Shown here one piece after another: positions 34,762 through 42,715 of a DNA stretch of 52,134 bases. The notes beneath the pieces are model-generated. The model was not told the DNA's origin. It did not search any database and saw only the letters and a program-made list of their open reading frames with translations. Within the stretch, counting starts at the first letter, position 1; each line of letters opens with the position of its first letter. The DNA comes from Bacillota bacterium (lineage in GTDB: Bacteria; Bacillota; Clostridia; Lachnospirales; Lachnospiraceae). Location of the stretch: NCBI GenBank assembly GCA_023409835.1, contig JAEYQV010000023.1:1-52134 (forward strand), written 5' to 3'. Position numbers and translations under genes: made by a program.

Positions 34762-34798
34762 AATAAACAACCCTTAAATTCACATCTAAGGGTTGTTT
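34762..34798 (-). terminator. terminator after the asp23-like gene
   Basis: AAACAACCCTTA (34765-34776) and TAAGGGTTGTTT (34787-34798) form a perfect 12-bp stem, followed on the minus strand by ATTC after three T. Confidence 0.85.
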
Positions 34799-34806
34799 GG
34801 TAACAT

Positions 34807-35193
34807 TCATTCTTTTACGATATTAACTCCGGCGATCCGGATGTTAACTTCCTTGACCGCTAAACCGGTCATATTCTCTATCGCCAATTTCACCTTTTCC
34901 TGAACCTGCTTTGCTGTTTCAGGTATACCATATCCATATTCCAGGGTTAAGGCCATATCAACCGAAACCGCATCCGGACTTACCTGAACCTTAACTCCCT
35001 TTGACAGGTTTTTCTTGCCCAGCTTGCCGGCAAGCTCATTGGTAACATTTCCGGAGGTAGCAGCCACACCGCGCACTTCCGTTGCCGCAAGTCCTGCAAT
35101 CACAGCAACAACTTCATCCGCAATCTGTACCTCTCCAACCTTACCATTTTCATGTATTTTATAAGTATTCCTTATTTCAGGCTCCTTGTTCAC
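34807..35193 (-). CDS. Asp23/Gls24 family protein (YqhY-like)
   Basis: A 128-residue protein of the Asp23/Gls24 family, associated with envelope stress and, for YqhY, with fatty-acid synthesis genes in Bacillus. Family features are the N-terminal GKVGEVQIADEVVAVIAGLA, VRGVAATSG, then KGVKVQVSPDAVSVDMALTL and a C-terminal GLAVKEVNIRIAGVN. GTG start at 35193 has AAGGAGG 8 bases upstream. It follows the spoIIIA operon by about 140 bases, the same place as yqhY in Bacillus; accB and accC, found between them there, are missing. Confidence 0.92.
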   Translation of the reverse strand: MNKEPEIRNTYKIHENGKVGEVQIADEVVAVIAGLAATEVRGVAATSGNVTNELAGKLGKKNLSKGVKVQVSPDAVSVDMALTLEYGYGIPETAKQVQEKVKLAIENMTGLAVKEVNIRIAGVNIVKE

Positions 35194-35335
35194 GGTAAAT
35201 ACCTCCTTAGTTCCTATTATGATCTGGTCTTTCCTATATACCTCACTATTATATAGTATTATACCAAAGTTATCAACTTTTTCAATTGTAAATTATTTTT
35301 TTACCGATTCCCTTGTCAGGTGGTTAACAGTTGTT

Positions 35336-36181
35336 CTATTCTTCTACAATGACAGGAACGATAGACATGTTCGTTACAGGTATATCGGTCTTGTTCTTTA
35401 CTACCTCTTCAATGATCGCAAGCTGCTGGTCACTGATACTCTCAGCGTTGATGATAACATCAACCTTATCTTCATTAATGCTTACCAATGCTCCGTCAAA
35501 ACCTCTGGCCTCAAGGAGTATTTCAGTAGCATTTTCTTTCTCGGCAATATCCGTAAGCTCAATCGTCCGTGCTATGGCATCCTGCTTTAATGCTTCGGCT
35601 ACGTCAGGGCTTTCGATAATTTCCATGTATGTAGCTTTATTCTTGGCACGCATCTGTTCCCGTTCCATCTTATTTGTAATAAAATATCCGGCATCGATTG
35701 TGGTGCTTGCCAAAACTGCTTCTCCCGGTACCCCATCTTCTATATCGAGCTCTCCGGTATCCGAAACATCATTTGCTGCTTCCAGGATATCATCGTCAGA
35801 GATATCTCCGAGCTCACCCTTGTTGCCCGTTGTCTTAACAGGTGTGGTCTCATCATTTTCATTGGTGGTAGCGCCATTTGTTTTATCTGTAGTAGTACCG
35901 GTAGTTGCTCCGGTGTCACTTGCTGCTCCGGTGACATTTGCTGTTCCGGTACCCGTGCCTGTTGTAGTATTATTTCCGGTCGTATCGGTAGTAGCTTGAG
36001 TTAAATCTGTTCCGGATAGATCAGAGACTGCCTCTGCATCCTCGAGATCCGGACTCGTTGTTTCAACGGAGTTTTTTACATCCGGTTTATCATTGTTGGT
36101 AAAACTCAAATAACCGGCAATCGCAATCATAATTGCCAATGCTGTAATTATGATCTGATTCTTTTTAAATATATTTTTCAT
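35336..36181 (-). CDS. spoIIIAH: stage III sporulation protein AH
   Basis: A 281-residue mother-cell membrane protein that joins forespore SpoIIQ in the feeding-tube channel across the intermembrane space. A membrane segment covers about residues 8-27, and the conserved C-terminal ring-forming domain (about 165-281) contains FITNKMEREQMRAKNKATYM and ends with VNIIAESI-like and NMSIVPVIVEE strands. Between them is an unusually long linker (about 35-150) of Thr, Gly and Asn repeats such as TTGTGTGTANVTGA, likely disordered and lengthening the reach of the domain. AGGAGG precedes the ATG. It is the last gene of the spoIIIA operon. Confidence 0.95.
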   Translation of the reverse strand: MKNIFKKNQIIITALAIMIAIAGYLSFTNNDKPDVKNSVETTSPDLEDAEAVSDLSGTDLTQATTDTTGNNTTTGTGTGTANVTGAASDTGATTGTTTDKTNGATTNENDETTPVKTTGNKGELGDISDDDILEAANDVSDTGELDIEDGVPGEAVLASTTIDAGYFITNKMEREQMRAKNKATYMEIIESPDVAEALKQDAIARTIELTDIAEKENATEILLEARGFDGALVSINEDKVDVIINAESISDQQLAIIEEVVKNKTDIPVTNMSIVPVIVEE

Positions 36182-36196
36182 TTATAAACCTCCTGA

Positions 36197-36796
36197 TCAT
36201 TTTATCCCATCACTCATCTTCATTACTTTAACCTTATGCACAGGTACGTCAAATAATACCTCTGCTGCTTCCATAATGTCCATTTTTATCCGGGCATTAT
36301 CTCCGCCTTGCGCTATAACGATAATTCCCTCTACCTCCGGCTCCAGTTCCTGTATAATATAAGGCGTTGTATTCCCATCATCGTTGGTAATCAGAACGGT
36401 GCTCTCTTCCCGCTGAATACTATTGTCTGTTCTGCTACCGCCCTCCCCATCAACTTCATTCAAGCCTTCCTGTGTATACGGACTATCCTTTAATGCCACC
36501 TGCTCCTTTGAGGATTTTAAGGTAATCATGACCTCTACATCACCAATCCCCTCCACCTTCTTAAGGACATTCTCCAGCTTATCTTCCAGTTCTGCTATAT
36601 ACGTATTCGCATTATAGCTTGTCGTATTCGTATCATTTTGCTGAATTGCGGTACTATTATCGGGAGTCTTTTTTTTAGTCTCCTCTTTCCCGAAGATATT
36701 TGGAATTGATAACAAAATAAGAAGGATACCTGCCATAAATATCATGACCAGCTTTGGTAGTCCTATTTCCTTCAGGGAAATTTTCTTTTTCTCCAT
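36197..36796 (-). CDS. spoIIIAG: stage III sporulation protein AG
   Basis: A 199-residue channel component that forms a large ring in the intermembrane space. A membrane helix covers about residues 14-33 (VMIFMAGILLILLSIPNIF). A linker with Asn and Thr follows, then the ring-forming domain (about 68-199) with KVEGIGDVEVMITLKSSKE and a C-terminal VEGIIVIAQGGDNARIKMDI. The stop is one base from the spoIIIAF side, and spoIIIAH follows by 15 bases. Confidence 0.95.
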   Translation of the reverse strand: MEKKKISLKEIGLPKLVMIFMAGILLILLSIPNIFGKEETKKKTPDNSTAIQQNDTNTTSYNANTYIAELEDKLENVLKKVEGIGDVEVMITLKSSKEQVALKDSPYTQEGLNEVDGEGGSRTDNSIQREESTVLITNDDGNTTPYIIQELEPEVEGIIVIAQGGDNARIKMDIMEAAEVLFDVPVHKVKVMKMSDGIK

Positions 36797-36797
36797 A

Positions 36798-37421
36798 TTA
36801 TCCTCCCTGTATACTAATATTTATATTATCCGGTTCTATATTATAGAAGTCCGATAATTTTATTTTTATACTTATTTCAGCGGGGGAAGGCGCATCTATC
36901 GGGGCTTTCTGATCTTCCTTTGAAGTCTCTCCGATGGAAGAAAGCTCTATGTCCTCAATCCTGATATGTTCCTGCTGCTCCTTTTGGGAATTGCTATCGA
37001 CAGCCTTAATATCCATCTTAAGGATTGTACCGAAGCTCTTACTGGCAGGATCCCGGTCCAGGGTAAGCTTAAAATCCTTCAAGGTAAGCTTCTCCACATT
37101 TAGGAATGTTTCCACCTGCGATTTGATCTTGTCCTTATATTCCGAGAATACTTCCTCAAGCTGTTTCTTCTCCATGTGCTGCAGGCTATTTTCAAAGTCC
37201 GAGGTTTCTATTGCAAATTCATTCGATTTCAGGAAATAATCCAGACTGTCCTCCATCTTAAGATATTTCATCAACGGTGATATGACGATTAATACCAGAA
37301 TCATACCGGATACTATGCTGACATATTTCTTATAGCTGCTATTTCCTAAAAGATTCAGGATGATGGTGTTTAGTATCATATAGATCACAATGTTACGGAT
37401 CCAGTTATATAGTTCACCCAT
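36798..37421 (-). CDS. spoIIIAF: stage III sporulation protein AF
   Basis: A 207-residue membrane protein of the engulfment channel. Two N-terminal membrane helices (about 8-27 and 34-51) and the conserved motif SGMILVLIVISPLMKYL are present. A cytoplasmic or intermembrane domain (about 60-207) follows with KLTLKDFKLTLDRDPASKSF. The last codons read FYNIEPDNINISIQGG. It lies 16 bases after spoIIIAE and one base before spoIIIAG. Confidence 0.93.
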   Translation of the reverse strand: MGELYNWIRNIVIYMILNTIILNLLGNSSYKKYVSIVSGMILVLIVISPLMKYLKMEDSLDYFLKSNEFAIETSDFENSLQHMEKKQLEEVFSEYKDKIKSQVETFLNVEKLTLKDFKLTLDRDPASKSFGTILKMDIKAVDSNSQKEQQEHIRIEDIELSSIGETSKEDQKAPIDAPSPAEISIKIKLSDFYNIEPDNINISIQGG

Positions 37422-37437
37422 AATGCTCAGCCCTCAC

Positions 37438-38601
37438 TCATTTCACTCCTCCCGTAGATACAGCAACAATTGTGATGGACAATAAGAACGATACCGCACC
37501 GACAAATACGGAGTTTAACAGCATCTCGGCTGACTTGGCAGAGGCTCCGATACATTCAATGATCCGCTTGTCCGAAATAGGCTGCAGTGCAGCCGAACTA
37601 AATTTATAGATAAAAGTAAGAATAAGCAGCTTTAATATAGGAACCGCGCAGATAACCAGGATTATAATCAGTCCGGCTACTCCGATCGCATTTTTCAATA
37701 ATACCCCTGCGCTTAATACAGTCTCCGCAACGCTCCCGAAGGTATTGCCAATTCCGGGAATTGCTTCGGAGGCCTTCAGTAGAGCGGAGCGCTTTACCTG
37801 ATCAGCAATCGGAACAATCAGCCCCTGGATAGCCTGGAAGCCGACGACTGCTGCCAACAGACTTTTTAAAAGCCATTTGATAATGGTTTCAAACAAACCG
37901 GCCAGCTTTGACAAGGTATCATCCTTTGACAGGTTATTGACCAGCATGATTATCAGATAAATGTTTATCATCGGTATGATAACCTTAAGAATTACCATAT
38001 CCACGATACTGATGATAACCAAAGCGGCTTCATAGAAGACCAGGGAGGTAGCACTGCCGGTACAAAAGCCGACCGACATGAAATAGGCCGGCACCAGCGC
38101 CTTCATAAAATCAAGGATCTTACCGATTGCAGAGCTGGCTATGACCGAAGCCGCAATGAAGGAGCTGATTAAAAGACTGAACAGCAGCAGGTATGTAACA
38201 TAATACCCTGTCTCCGAAACCTGATTATTCTTAAAGGCTACCGACAGATTCGTAAAGATTGCGGCAACTAATGCAATTGAAATCAACCGGCCGAAGGTCC
38301 CCAGGTTCGCTTTTACCTCCCCCTTAACGGATCCCAGCAGCTGGTTACTTATATTGGTAATGGAGAAGGCTTCCTCCCCGCTCATCAGCTTGGCTACAAA
38401 ATCTCCGAAGTTAATGGCTTCCTTCTGGTCCATGATATCATCAATAACCTCCTGTATCCCTGCATAATCGATATCCTCTGCTGTGGGCGCAGCTGCCTTG
38501 GCTTCCTTGGACTGGCAGAGAGACAGCACAAGCATAAGAAGGATTCCTATGATAATTCTTTTATATCGCTTACGGGGCTGCTTACTTGTCCATTTTGTCA
38601 T
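37438..38601 (-). CDS. spoIIIAE: stage III sporulation protein AE
   Basis: A 387-residue polytopic membrane protein, the largest membrane component of the SpoIIIA transport machine. A signal peptide-like start (about 1-36, RIIIGILLMLVLSLCQS then KAAAPT) leads to about eight membrane helices. The conserved FSAALQPISDKRIIECIG motif lies near the C-terminus. A ribosome-binding GGGGGGG run precedes the ATG at 38601. Between it and spoIIIAD is an 87-base gap with a remnant of a second spoIIIAD tail. Confidence 0.95.
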   Translation of the reverse strand: MTKWTSKQPRKRYKRIIIGILLMLVLSLCQSKEAKAAAPTAEDIDYAGIQEVIDDIMDQKEAINFGDFVAKLMSGEEAFSITNISNQLLGSVKGEVKANLGTFGRLISIALVAAIFTNLSVAFKNNQVSETGYYVTYLLLFSLLISSFIAASVIASSAIGKILDFMKALVPAYFMSVGFCTGSATSLVFYEAALVIISIVDMVILKVIIPMINIYLIIMLVNNLSKDDTLSKLAGLFETIIKWLLKSLLAAVVGFQAIQGLIVPIADQVKRSALLKASEAIPGIGNTFGSVAETVLSAGVLLKNAIGVAGLIIILVICAVPILKLLILTFIYKFSSAALQPISDKRIIECIGASAKSAEMLLNSVFVGAVSFLLSITIVAVSTGGVK

Positions 38602-38643
38602 TGTATCCCCCCCAATTATTGTTTCGAGTAAAGCAAGCTCTGC

Positions 38644-38682
38644 ACTGTTAGGAAATTATTAATAGTGTCGAGCAGCGCAGGC
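38644..38682 (-). pseudogene. remnant of a second spoIIIAD 3' end
   Basis: Thirteen codons read PALLDTINNFLTV, matching the real spoIIIAD tail (LALLDTINNFLTV) at 38692-38730. About ten codons differ from the intact copy by synonymous changes only, and just one changes the residue. It starts seven bases past the true stop and is not in frame with it. The sequence continues for a few codons to a stop. This is best explained as a leftover end of a divergent spoIIIAD. Confidence 0.7.
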
Positions 38683-38688
38683 TTTACC

Positions 38689-39072
38689 TTATACTGTCAG
38701 AAAATTATTTATTGTATCAAGCAAAGCTAGCAATATCGGCATGCTGATTGCCAGGATTGTGAGCTTGCCGACCAGCTCCACCTGTTCTCCTATGGCCTGG
38801 TAGCCGGAGTCCTTGCACAGGGAGGCTGCGAACTCTGTCACATAGGTTATTCCGATTATTTTAATCAATACTCCAATATATGCGCTGTTAATCTTAACAT
38901 AGCTCTGCAGCTTGTCGATGGCATCCAGAATTACCTGAAGCTTACTGATACCCAGAAAAAGAATCGTAACACAGGCCGCAATGCTGATATATAGGGAATA
39001 CTCTTCCTTCCCTTTTTTAAAAAGAATTGCACCAATAACAGCCGCAATACCTATAATCGCCGCTTTCATCAT
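38689..39072 (-). CDS. spoIIIAD: stage III sporulation protein AD
   Basis: A 127-residue protein with four hydrophobic helices, resembling a small ring subunit of the SpoIIIA complex. It begins MMKAAIIGIAAVIGAILFKK and has YVKINSAYIGVLIKIIGITY followed by VTEFAASLCKDSGYQAIGEQ, both well conserved. Start at ATG 39072 overlaps the spoIIIAC stop as ATGA; a TTG at 39084 upstream is unlikely. The C-terminal tail is duplicated downstream, as noted. Confidence 0.93.
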   Translation of the reverse strand: MMKAAIIGIAAVIGAILFKKGKEEYSLYISIAACVTILFLGISKLQVILDAIDKLQSYVKINSAYIGVLIKIIGITYVTEFAASLCKDSGYQAIGEQVELVGKLTILAISMPILLALLDTINNFLTV

Positions 39073-39293
39073 AACTGCCCCCAAAGTCCTGCAATACCTG
39101 CAAAGCTAAACAAATCCTTAAAGGTTGTAAATAAATCCGATATGTAAGGAAGCAGCCAGAACAGAACCAGAATTAGCCCCGCCAGACTGGTAAGAAAGGC
39201 CAGCTCTTCTCTGTTTGCCTGCTTCAGAATTTGATTAAATATAGATACCAGTAGTCCGACTACTACAATTCTAAATATTAAATACATATCCAT
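39069..39293 (-). CDS. spoIIIAC: stage III sporulation protein AC
   Basis: A 74-residue protein with two membrane helices. It begins MDMYLIFRIVVVGLLVSIFN and has the conserved QILKQANREELAFLTSLAGL. Start at ATG 39293 follows GGGAG by 6 bases; a longer reading to 39347 adds a polar extension foreign to the family. It overlaps spoIIIAD by four bases (ATGA). Confidence 0.93.
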   Translation of the reverse strand: MDMYLIFRIVVVGLLVSIFNQILKQANREELAFLTSLAGLILVLFWLLPYISDLFTTFKDLFSFAGIAGLWGQL

Positions 39294-39416
39294 ACTGGGC
39301 TCCCGTCCGCCCGTCACAGCGGGCCTGTTAATTCTCCGTGTAAACAACGTTTTTCACTGCTGCTCTTCCCCCTGAGCCGCATCCTAGGTTGATTTCGATT
39401 CGGTCCGATGATCCGC

Positions 39417-39941
39417 TTATAGCATGACAATTGCAATAAAGATACCCGCCATAATTCCAAGGCTGTTATACAAATAGGCTTTCTCCTTCACTGTTTTTGA
39501 AAGCTCTCTTATCTCCTCCTCCAGCTGTGATAAGAACAGCTCCAGGGTATTCATCTGCATATCCTTATCCAGATAACCGAGATTCTCACCAAACTGCTGC
39601 AGCTGAAGCTTATCCTTCTTGGTTAAGGCAGTATCATTCAGTTCTTTCTCTACGGCTTCCTTCCAGATATCCTGAAAGGTTAAACCGGATAATTCATTCA
39701 GTCTGGTAGAAACCTTCGTAAAAAAAGGGGAGTAACAGCCCTTGTGCCTCCTGGCAATTGCACTCACCGCCTCGGGAAGAGGTGAATTGCTATAACGAAT
39801 ATCTCCCTTGAGCAATATAATCAGCTTACGCAGCTCCTTCAGATCCTCTAGCCTGCTTTTCACTTCATTACTGAAGAAGAAACCCATTGCGGCAGATGAC
39901 AGAATCACCAGGACACATCCGATTATTTTAGTTATCAGCAT
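39417..39941 (-). CDS. spoIIIAB: stage III sporulation protein AB
   Basis: A 174-residue protein with a membrane helix at each end and a helical cytoplasmic middle, resembling GspF-type assembly platform proteins. The conserved DLKELRKLIILLKGDIRYSN followed by SPLPEAVSAIARR, and the LGYLDKDMQMNTLELFL region, are present. The ATG at 39941 has AAAGGAGG upstream. It lies 29 bases after spoIIIAA and about 120 bases before spoIIIAC. Confidence 0.94.
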   Translation of the reverse strand: MLITKIIGCVLVILSSAAMGFFFSNEVKSRLEDLKELRKLIILLKGDIRYSNSPLPEAVSAIARRHKGCYSPFFTKVSTRLNELSGLTFQDIWKEAVEKELNDTALTKKDKLQLQQFGENLGYLDKDMQMNTLELFLSQLEEEIRELSKTVKEKAYLYNSLGIMAGIFIAIVML

Positions 39942-39970
39942 ACTGTTTGTCCTCCTTTACTAAGCCTTAT

Positions 39971-40930
39971 TCAGCCTGCAGCATAGAGCCGTCTCCCTGC
40001 CGCATCATATATTTCCTCCAGATGTCCGATCTGTGTCGTGTTGTTGAGAATGACATATCGTTCAAATAACTTCTTCTGTACGAGCTCTCCAAGCACCGGC
40101 TTATTCCTGATGTCCTCGATGGAGCTGCCATGCACCGTGGCAATCAGCTTACAGCCACAACCGATGACATGATCAATTGCCTCCAGATCCTGTTTGGAGC
40201 CGATCTCATCCACGGCAATGATCTGCGGTGACATGGAACGAATCAACATCATCATACCCTGAGCCTTTGGACAGCAATCCAGGATATCCGTCCGGATACC
40301 CAGCTCATTCTGAGGGACTCCCATATAACAGGCTCCAATCTCCGACCGCTCGTCCACGACTCCGACAGACATCCCCGGAAGATAGGAATTTCCATCCGAT
40401 AACTGCCGGATGATATCCCGTAGTATGGTTGTCTTACCGCATCTGGGTGGCGATATTAACAGGGTATGGTAAATACCGTTCGCCTTCTCATTGATCAGAA
40501 AGGGCAGGATAGGATCCGCACAGCCCTTAACCTGATGGGCCAGGCGGATATTGATAAAGGAGATATGCTTCATTCCCTTGATGCTGTCCTCTTCAATGAT
40601 GATCTTACCGGCCAGACCGATCCGGTGCCCACCGCTGATTGTGATAAAGCCCTGTTTAATCTCCTCTTCGAAGGCATACAGAGAATAGTTACTGATGTAT
40701 TCCATGGTCTCACGGAGCTCATTCTTCGAGATCAGGATTCCCTGGGAAGCCAGGTTGGTTAATTTGGCCTCCTCCGTCACAAAATATTCCCTGTTTTCAT
40801 ATATGATCAGAAGCGGCGCATTCATCCGCAGGCGCATTTCCTGAAGGTTATTAAAATCTATCTGAAGCTTACTAAGTACTGTCCGTAGTTTTAAGGAAAA
40901 AATCTTAAGAAGCTCGTCTTTCGTGTTCAT
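39971..40930 (-). CDS. spoIIIAA: stage III sporulation protein AA (ATPase)
   Basis: A 319-residue cytosolic ATPase related to type II/IV secretion ATPases, powering the SpoIIIA complex in the mother cell. The nucleotide-binding loop is SPPRCGKTT at 160-168 and the Walker B-like segment is QIIAVDEIGSKQDLEAID. Motifs GGHRIGLAGK and VVDERSEIGACYMGVPQNEL are typical. A GGAAGGTGGG stretch lies before the ATG. It is the first gene of the eight-gene operon. A possible sigma-E promoter is located upstream. Confidence 0.96.
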   Translation of the reverse strand: MNTKDELLKIFSLKLRTVLSKLQIDFNNLQEMRLRMNAPLLIIYENREYFVTEEAKLTNLASQGILISKNELRETMEYISNYSLYAFEEEIKQGFITISGGHRIGLAGKIIIEEDSIKGMKHISFINIRLAHQVKGCADPILPFLINEKANGIYHTLLISPPRCGKTTILRDIIRQLSDGNSYLPGMSVGVVDERSEIGACYMGVPQNELGIRTDILDCCPKAQGMMMLIRSMSPQIIAVDEIGSKQDLEAIDHVIGCGCKLIATVHGSSIEDIRNKPVLGELVQKKLFERYVILNNTTQIGHLEEIYDAAGRRLYAAG

Positions 40931-40990
40931 ATCCCACCTTCCTTTCCGTATAAGACTCCATCGGATAGCTTATCCACCCGTTCTTAAAAC

Positions 40991-41018
40991 AATATATTCC
41001 CTCTGAAAGAAAATATTC
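40991..41018 (-). promoter_or_regulatory. possible sigma-E promoter of the spoIIIA operon
   Basis: Minus strand GAATATT (41012-41018) matches the sigma-E -35 pattern. After a 13-base spacer AATATATT (40991-40998) matches five of eight bases of the -10 CATACAnT. Sigma-E control of spoIIIA is known in Bacillus; this site is tentative. Confidence 0.4.
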
Positions 41019-41041
41019 CGAATATATGGAAACAAAACCGC

Positions 41042-41070
41042 TTGCATTCTGAGGGTTCTTATATTATCCT
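41042..41070 (+). promoter_or_regulatory. possible promoter of aroE
   Basis: TTGCAT (41042-41047), 17-base spacer, TATCCT (41065-41070), about 110 bases before the aroE ATG. The -10 is weak. Confidence 0.4.
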
Positions 41071-41179
41071 TTTGATAAGTCCGAGCAGGATTTTCAAAGC
41101 TTAACTCAGCCTGCTTCGATCTGTGCTGATATACCGGATACCGACTGTAAGATACGTAGATACAGAAATGAGGGAAAAT

Positions 41180-41941
41180 ATGAGATATGGTTTAATTGGT
41201 GAAAAATTAGGACACAGCTACTCGAAAATAATTCACGGGAAGCTGGCAGAATATCAATATGATCTGATTCCCTTAAACAGGGAGGAATTCGAAGCCTTCA
41301 TGATAGAAAAGGCTTTTACTGCGATTAACGTGACGATACCCTATAAGCAGGAAGTAATTCCATATCTGGATGAGCTGGACCCCCTGGCCGCAAGGATCGG
41401 TGCCGTCAATACGATTGTTAACAGAAATGGCCGGTTATCCGGTTATAACACCGATTATTACGGTTTTCATTATATGATAAAGCATCATGAGATACGAATA
41501 GAGGGAAAGAAGTGTCTGATTCTGGGTGATGGCGGTACCTCCCATACAGTTCGTACCCTGCTGAGGGATCTGGGGGCTTCTAAGCTTCTGATCGTAAGCC
41601 GTCATGTCACGGAGGATACGATTACCTATGAAGAATGCTACCGCGATCATACCGATGCCGAGCTTATCGTAAATACTACTCCCTGTGGTATGTTTCCCAA
41701 TATAGATGCCTCCCCGCTTGATCTGACCACCTTCACGAAATGTGAAGCTGTGCTGGATGCCATCTTCAATCCTATTCAGACAAAGCTTACCCTGCAGGCA
41801 AAGTCCATCGGAATAAAGGCTGTTACCGGCTTGGAAATGCTGGTAGCACAGGCAAAGCAGGCTGTGGAGCATTTTCAGGACAGAAAGCTGCCTGACGAAG
41901 TAATTGACCCGATATACCGGGAGCTCTTAACGATGATATAG
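41180..41941 (+). CDS. aroE: shikimate dehydrogenase
   Basis: A 253-residue enzyme that reduces 3-dehydroshikimate to shikimate with NADPH. Substrate-binding serines lie in GHSYSK (Ser13, Ser15), the catalytic lysine is Lys56 in NVTIPYKQ, and the conserved Asp is in GYNTDYYGF. A Rossmann region LILGDGGTSHTVRTLL binds the cofactor; note GDGGTS instead of the usual GAGGAS. Start at ATG 41180 behind GAGGG; an upstream in-frame ATG at 41123 would add 19 residues not seen in the family. It is on the plus strand, opposite to all nearby housekeeping genes, and lies between spoIIIAA and the ATPase/TOPRIM module, while aroK and aroQ lie 7-8 kb away. Confidence 0.92.
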   Translation: MRYGLIGEKLGHSYSKIIHGKLAEYQYDLIPLNREEFEAFMIEKAFTAINVTIPYKQEVIPYLDELDPLAARIGAVNTIVNRNGRLSGYNTDYYGFHYMIKHHEIRIEGKKCLILGDGGTSHTVRTLLRDLGASKLLIVSRHVTEDTITYEECYRDHTDAELIVNTTPCGMFPNIDASPLDLTTFTKCEAVLDAIFNPIQTKLTLQAKSIGIKAVTGLEMLVAQAKQAVEHFQDRKLPDEVIDPIYRELLTMI

Positions 41942-41951
41942 ATATAAAAAC

Positions 41952-41991
41952 AGCTCAAATTAAGGAGTTCTTACTTTCATTAATTTGAGCT
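41952..41991. terminator. bidirectional terminator between aroE and the TOPRIM gene
   Basis: A perfect 12-bp stem (41952-41963 with 41980-41991). On the minus strand it is followed by GTTTTTAT, on the plus strand by an AT-rich tract. Confidence 0.8.
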
Positions 41992-42089
41992 AATTAATTA
42001 TATTTTGTAGACTACACTCTCTTTAAGTCGGAATTCATTTACATGATTTATATATATTATTATTAGTTACGTTTATTTCTTGTATTATC

Positions 42090-42129
42090 TGTAAATTTAC
42101 ATAATCGCTTTAGATTATGTAAATTTACA
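42090..42129. repeat. perfect 17-bp inverted repeat with embedded palindromes
   Basis: TGTAAATTTACATAATC (42090-42106) is repeated in exact inverse at 42113-42129 with a six-base loop. Each arm contains the self-complementary 12-mer TGTAAATTTACA, 28 bases apart. No T-tract follows on the minus strand. It lies 60 bases past the TOPRIM gene. A related TGTAAATTACA occurs at 43982-43992 at the other side of the module. Confidence 0.85.
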
Positions 42130-42188
42130 TAAAACAGTTAAACCATCAATGATATATATTTAGTGATAAATTGGATGAAACTCAGTCA

Positions 42189-42698
42189 CTATACTCTTTT
42201 TTTTATTAACTTTGCTTCATTGTTTATGTAGCTAAATTGATTTGATGCTGAACAATTCCAAAACTTATTAAAATCAAAAAATTTTCTTTCTAATTTATTC
42301 ATGAAATTATTTTGCTTCAACATATCATTTTTAAAATCACTATTCGATCTGCTTCCAGTCAACTCTCTGATTTCTTTTATATCACAACTCCTTATTAACT
42401 CATCTTCAAGATTGCCAACTTGTGTTATGCAAATTACTTTACTTATATTATTCTGTTCTTGAAGGAATTTGATGTTTTTATCTAATATACTATTATTATT
42501 TGTATCGGTATCAAAAACCAAAACAACTATAGTTCCTTTTTTTAGCCCTATAGTTCTACTAGATGATAATTCATTTTCAATAATATTAAACTTTTCTACT
42601 TTTCCAGGCACTACCAATTGCAAGTCAGTTTTCAAGATTCTAACCATTTTTTCGTCAGTCTGTCCCTCTACATAATAGTGATAATATTTACTTGCCAT
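42189..42698 (-). CDS. TOPRIM-like nuclease partner of an OLD-type ATPase (putative defence)
   Basis: A 169-residue protein. The start YYHYYVEGQTDEKMVRILK holds a TOPRIM-type glutamate (Glu11). A second motif LVFDTDTNN has Asp63 and Asp65, the expected DxD after a hydrophobic strand. A third acidic cluster, NLEDELI (Glu98-Glu100), resembles the later acidic motif of RloB/AriB-type TOPRIM proteins. The C-terminal third is basic and aromatic. Such small TOPRIM proteins paired with ABC/AAA ATPases are known in AbiL and PARIS-type anti-phage systems, where the ATPase senses and the nuclease executes. It is 17 bases after the ATPase gene and very AT-rich. The exact family is not recognised, so function is inferred. 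Confidence 0.7.
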   Translation of the reverse strand: MASKYYHYYVEGQTDEKMVRILKTDLQLVVPGKVEKFNIIENELSSSRTIGLKKGTIVVLVFDTDTNNNSILDKNIKFLQEQNNISKVICITQVGNLEDELIRSCDIKEIRELTGSRSNSDFKNDMLKQNNFMNKLERKFFDFNKFWNCSASNQFSYINNEAKLIKKRV

Positions 42699-42715
42699 AA
42701 GATAGCCTCACCCTC

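Noticed and set aside
35331..35999. Long plus-strand open frame opposite spoIIIAH
   Set aside because: It is the mirror of the Thr-rich linker and the coding frame of spoIIIAH, has no ribosome-binding site and gives a low-complexity Val/Ser protein.
41123..41179. Longer N-terminus for AroE
   Set aside because: The extra 19 residues do not fit the family and the ribosome-binding site belongs to the ATG at 41180.
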